A stretch of DNA of 10,061 nt from Gammaproteobacteria bacterium RIFCSPHIGHO2_12_FULL_37_34 (GTDB taxonomy: Bacteria; Pseudomonadota; Gammaproteobacteria; DSM-16500): NCBI GenBank assembly GCA_001801495.1, contig MGXW01000015.1, positions 1-10,061 of the forward strand. Reading direction: 5' to 3'. Below, piece by piece: positions 7,069 through 10,061 of the stretch; the stretch's first letter is position 1, and every line of letters begins with the position of its first letter. Under the pieces are notes generated by a model that was not told the origin of the DNA, made no database searches, and worked only from the letters and a program-made list of their open reading frames with translations. The translations under genes were made by a program, and so were the position numbers.

Positions 7069-8979
7069 ATGTCGGTTAATGCGCGCCAAGAAAAATTAAA
7101 CTTTCAAGCAGAAGTTAAACAATTATTAGATATTGTGGTTCACTCACTTTATAGTAATAAAGAAATTTTTTTACGCGAATTAGTTTCAAATGCTTCTGAT
7201 GCGATTGATAAATTGCGTTTCGAAGCTTTATCTGATCCTGCGCTATTTGAAACGGATTCAAGTTTATCAATCAAAATAAATTTTGATAAGAGAGAGAAGA
7301 CAATTACCATCAGCGATAATGGTATAGGGATGAGTCGCGATGAAGTGGTGAGCAATTTAGGGACGATTGCAAAATCGGGCACGCGAGATTTTTTAAGCCG
7401 ATTAACGGGCGATCAAAAAAAAGATGCACATCTCATCGGTCAATTTGGTGTGGGATTTTATTCCGCTTTTATTGTTGCAGATAAAGTAACGGTTATCACA
7501 CGACGTGCGGGACTCGGAATAGAACATGGCGTACGTTGGGAATCAATAGGTGATGGCGAGTATGTCATCGAAAATATGGAGAAGCAAACGCGTGGTACAG
7601 ATGTCATATTACATCTTAAAACAGATGAAGATGAATTTTTAGGTGATTGGCGTTTACGCAGTATCGTTAAAAAATATTCTGATCATTTGAATATTCCTAT
7701 CCAAATGTTAAAACGAAAAGAAGATGAAAAACCCACAGATGAATGGGAAACCGTTAATCGTGTCACAGCTTTATGGGCATTACCTAAGAGTGATGTGACA
7801 GATGAACAATATAAAGAATTTTATAAACATATTTCCCATGATTTTGAAGATCCATTAGTTTGGACCCATCACAAAATTGAAGGCGGTAATATTGATTACA
7901 CTTGTCTTTTATATTTGCCCGCACACGCACCCTTTGATTTATGGCAACGTGATAAACATTATGGATTGAAACTGTATGTACAGCGTGTGTTTATCATGGA
8001 TCAGGTCGAACAATTTCTACCAAATTATTTACGTTTTGTTCGCGGTGTGATTGACACAACCGCATTGCCACTCAATATTTCTCGAGAAATATTGCAAGAT
8101 CATTTTTCTATTCCGAAATTACGTAGCGCACTCATCAGACATGTGCTCGATCTTTTAGATCGACTGGTTGAAGAGCATCCGGCTCAATATGCTGCTTTTT
8201 GGAAGGAATTTGGCAACGTATTAAAAGAAGGGCCAGCTGAAGATTTTGCTAATCGCGCACGCATAGCAAAATTATTACGTTTTTCAAGCAGCACAATAGA
8301 TGATCAAACGGTTTCTTTTGATGATTATATCAAGCGAATGAAAGCAAAACAAACCAAGATTTATTATTTGACAGCAGAGAGTTTGTTAGGTGCAAAATCT
8401 AGTCCGCATCTAGAAATTTTTCGCAAAAACAATGTTGAAGTATTATTATTGACAGATAGAATTGACGAATGGGTCATCAGTCACTTAGCGGATTACGAAG
8501 GCAAAGCATTGCAATCGGTTGCCAAGGGTGATCTCAAATTAGATGAAATTGCTGATGAAAGTAAAGAAGAAAGAAAAGCGGATGAAAGAAAAGAACAAAT
8601 TCAACAACAGGCTTATGAGCCTTTACTAAAAAAAGTTCACACAATTCTTGATAAACAAATTAAAGAAGTGAGGTTATCACATCGATTAACGTTATCACCA
8701 GCTTGTTTAGTAAGAGATGAGCATGCACTTGGTGTGCAAATGGAGCGATTATTAAAAGCGGTTGGTCAAGAAGTTACAGAAGTGAAACCTATTTTTGAAT
8801 TAAACCCTGAACATCCTATCATTCGTAAATTGAATCAAGCGTTAGATGAGGCGTGGTTAGAAGAGTGGGTGCAGGTTTTATATGAACAAGCATTATTAGC
8901 AGAAGGCGGGACGCTCCCGGATCCTGCTGGTTTTGTGCAACGCATCAATAAATTATGGATGGAACGCATAGCTTCCTGA
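7069..8979 (+). CDS. htpG: Molecular chaperone HtpG (bacterial Hsp90)
   Basis: ATP-dependent cytosolic chaperone that remodels client proteins together with the DnaK system and is induced by heat in many bacteria. The product is 636 residues (E. coli 624). The N-terminal GHKL ATPase domain (about 1-225) shows catalytic Glu37 and Asn41 in FLRELVSNASDA, nucleotide-contacting Asp83 in SDNGIGM, the lid start LGTIAKSGT (98-105), GQFGVGFYSAF (124-134) and RGTDVILHL (175-183). The middle domain (about 226-490) contains LPLNISREILQ (333-343), whose Arg339 is the conserved ATP-sensing arginine. The C-terminal dimerisation domain follows, with VRLSHRLTLSPACLV (534-548). A Lys/Glu-rich linker (about 493-514) between middle and C-terminal domains probably accounts for some of the extra length. 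There is no eukaryotic-type charged linker or MEEVD tail, as expected. ATG at 7069 has AAGGTGGAG eight bases upstream, and a heat-shock type promoter precedes it. ald follows after 11 bases. Confidence 0.98.
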   Translation: MSVNARQEKLNFQAEVKQLLDIVVHSLYSNKEIFLRELVSNASDAIDKLRFEALSDPALFETDSSLSIKINFDKREKTITISDNGIGMSRDEVVSNLGTIAKSGTRDFLSRLTGDQKKDAHLIGQFGVGFYSAFIVADKVTVITRRAGLGIEHGVRWESIGDGEYVIENMEKQTRGTDVILHLKTDEDEFLGDWRLRSIVKKYSDHLNIPIQMLKRKEDEKPTDEWETVNRVTALWALPKSDVTDEQYKEFYKHISHDFEDPLVWTHHKIEGGNIDYTCLLYLPAHAPFDLWQRDKHYGLKLYVQRVFIMDQVEQFLPNYLRFVRGVIDTTALPLNISREILQDHFSIPKLRSALIRHVLDLLDRLVEEHPAQYAAFWKEFGNVLKEGPAEDFANRARIAKLLRFSSSTIDDQTVSFDDYIKRMKAKQTKIYYLTAESLLGAKSSPHLEIFRKNNVEVLLLTDRIDEWVISHLADYEGKALQSVAKGDLKLDEIADESKEERKADERKEQIQQQAYEPLLKKVHTILDKQIKEVRLSHRLTLSPACLVRDEHALGVQMERLLKAVGQEVTEVKPIFELNPEHPIIRKLNQALDEAWLEEWVQVLYEQALLAEGGTLPDPAGFVQRINKLWMERIAS

Positions 8980-8984
8980 AGGAG
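8979..8984 (+). promoter_or_regulatory. Ribosome-binding site of ald overlapping the htpG stop codon
   Basis: AAGGAG, a near-perfect Shine-Dalgarno, begins at the last base of the htpG stop codon (TGA, 7 to 9 of 8977-8979) and lies six bases before the ATG at 8991. It fixes the ald start and leaves no room for a separate core promoter in the 11-bp gap, so ald is most simply read from an htpG transcript. Confidence 0.75.
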
Positions 8985-8990
8985 TCAATC

Positions 8991-10061
8991 ATGTTCATTG
9001 GTGTTCCCAAAGAAATTAAAAGTTTTGAATATCGTGTGGGTTTAATACCAAGCAGTGTGAGAGAATTGATTGCTCATGGTCACCGAGTCATTATAGAAAA
9101 AGGGGCTGGTGAAAAAATTGGGTTTGATGATCATGCTTATCAACAAGTGGGTGCTGAAATTGCAGCACATGCTGCAGACATTTTTCAAAAAAGTGACATG
9201 ATTATCAAAGTAAAAGAACCACAACCGCAAGAATGTAAGCTATTGCGTGAAAATCAAATTTTATTTGCTTATTTGCATTTAGCGCCTGATCCAGAACAAG
9301 CCAAATTGTTACAAGCATCAGGCTGCATAGCTATTGCTTATGAGACAGTCACTGGTCGGTCAGGCGGATTACCTTTGCTTGCGCCCATGAGCGAGGTTGC
9401 TGGTCGTATGGCTATTCAAGCAGGCGCAACCAGTTTGGAAATAAAAAATGGTGGTTGTGGCATGTTATTAGGTGGTGTACCAGGTGTGATGCCAGCAAAT
9501 GTAGTTGTATTAGGTGCAGGAGTGGTTGGAACCAATGCTATTCGTGTTGCTATTGGCATGGGTGCGCGGGTGGTAGTGATCGATAAAGCGCTAGATCGAT
9601 TATATCATCTGGATGTGCAATTCGGTTCAACAATCAATACGATTTTTTCCACAACGGATTCAATAGAAGAACATGTGTTAAACGCTGATTTAGTGATTGG
9701 CGCTGTATTAATTCCTGGTGCATCTGCACCTCGATTAGTGAAAAAAGAAATGTTAAAACATATGCGCCCAGGCTCCGTGATGGTTGATGTTTCAATTGAT
9801 CAAGGCGGATGTTTTGAAACCAGCAAACCAACAACACACGAGCATCCGACTTATATTGAAGATGGGATTGTGCATTATTGTGTGACTAATATGCCAGGAG
9901 CCGTACCTCGTACATCAACGGTTGCTTTAAATAATGCAACGTTACCTTTTATTTTAGCATTAGCTAATGAAGGCTACAAAAAAGCTATGCAGCATAACCC
10001 ACATTTGATGCATGGGCTAAATGTTTGTCATGGTGAGATTACCTATCAAGCTGTTGCAGAT
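8991..10061 (+). CDS. ald: Alanine dehydrogenase (3'-truncated by the window edge)
   Basis: NAD-dependent enzyme that interconverts L-alanine and pyruvate plus ammonia, so it can feed alanine into central metabolism or consume pyruvate and ammonium. I translated 357 codons open to the last base with no stop. Family members have about 371 residues, so only about 14 should be missing. The substrate and catalytic residues known from the Mycobacterium enzyme fall at the same numbers: Arg15 (EYR), Lys75 (VKEP), His96 (YLHLAP) and Asp270 (SIDQGG). The Rossmann motif is GAGVVG at 175-180, with Asp198 ending the second strand, which indicates NAD rather than NADP. NMPGAVPRTST (300-310) is also diagnostic and separates it from transhydrogenase alpha subunits. 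Position 156 in NGGCG is Cys, where the Bacillus and Mycobacterium enzymes have Lys or Arg. It follows htpG by 11 bp and is probably co-transcribed. Confidence 0.96.
   Translation, partial: MFIGVPKEIKSFEYRVGLIPSSVRELIAHGHRVIIEKGAGEKIGFDDHAYQQVGAEIAAHAADIFQKSDMIIKVKEPQPQECKLLRENQILFAYLHLAPDPEQAKLLQASGCIAIAYETVTGRSGGLPLLAPMSEVAGRMAIQAGATSLEIKNGGCGMLLGGVPGVMPANVVVLGAGVVGTNAIRVAIGMGARVVVIDKALDRLYHLDVQFGSTINTIFSTTDSIEEHVLNADLVIGAVLIPGASAPRLVKKEMLKHMRPGSVMVDVSIDQGGCFETSKPTTHEHPTYIEDGIVHYCVTNMPGAVPRTSTVALNNATLPFILALANEGYKKAMQHNPHLMHGLNVCHGEITYQAVAD

Noticed and set aside
8545..8610. Purine-rich near-repeat (GATGAAAGTAAAGAA / GATGAAAGAAAAGAA) in htpG, considered as a tandem repeat or slippage site.
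   Set aside because: It encodes a Lys/Glu-rich linker between the HtpG middle and C-terminal domains. The copies are imperfect and in frame, and ordinary coding for a charged helix explains them.
9042..9230. Minus-strand open frames inside ald (9042-9230 and 9634-9837) and inside htpG (7149-7382).
   Set aside because: All are antisense to intact conserved enzymes and have no supporting signals.
1..10061. Mobile elements, tRNA/rRNA, CRISPR, riboswitches, toxin-antitoxin or defence genes, or an unknown system.
   Set aside because: Coding density is near complete with seven recognisable housekeeping genes. The only non-coding gaps are 50, 117, 52 and 11 bp, and I found no repeat arrays, transposase remnants, RNA gene signatures or compositional break.

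Overview
The window comes from the chromosome of an AT-rich gammaproteobacterium (roughly 40% G+C judged by eye, not computed). Three things support this. The gene order pepA-holC-valS, with lptF-lptG divergent from pepA, is the classic gammaproteobacterial arrangement. HolC (Pol III chi) is essentially restricted to beta/gammaproteobacteria. LptF and LptG mean a Gram-negative cell with lipopolysaccharide. The AT bias would fit a Legionellales-type lineage (Legionella/Coxiella relatives), but that placement is inference only and cannot be settled without a phylogeny.

Layout. Positions 51-4734 hold a minus-strand operon, transcribed pepA (leucyl aminopeptidase), holC (DNA polymerase III chi), valS (valyl-tRNA synthetase). 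Each junction is a 4-bp ATGA stop/start overlap. A 117-bp divergent control region (4735-4851) follows, with a perfect TATAAT facing lptF, a weaker candidate promoter facing pepA, and a 16-bp inverted repeat between them. Positions 4852-7016 hold lptF and lptG, the two membrane subunits of the LPS exporter LptB2FG, again joined by an ATGA overlap. Then come htpG (bacterial Hsp90, 7069-8979) and, 11 bp later, ald (alanine dehydrogenase), which runs off the right edge at about 96% of its expected length.

The most informative non-coding signal is a heat-shock (RpoH/sigma-32) type promoter at 7012-7040. Its -35 box, CTTGAAT, lies across the lptG stop codon, and its -10 box is CCCTATATA. It should drive htpG and, because of the tight htpG-ald spacing and the absence of a terminator, also ald. 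A sigma-70 reading of the same bases (TTGAAT, 18-bp spacer, TATAAA) is possible too.

Overall this is housekeeping DNA: protein turnover, replication, tRNA charging, envelope biogenesis, protein folding and alanine metabolism. All seven genes look intact, apart from the edge truncation of ald. I see no mobile element, RNA gene, CRISPR array, phage, toxin-antitoxin or defence system, and no good candidate for an undescribed system. The points worth a second look are regulatory (the htpG promoter placement and the htpG-ald pairing) plus a few residue substitutions in otherwise conserved motifs.
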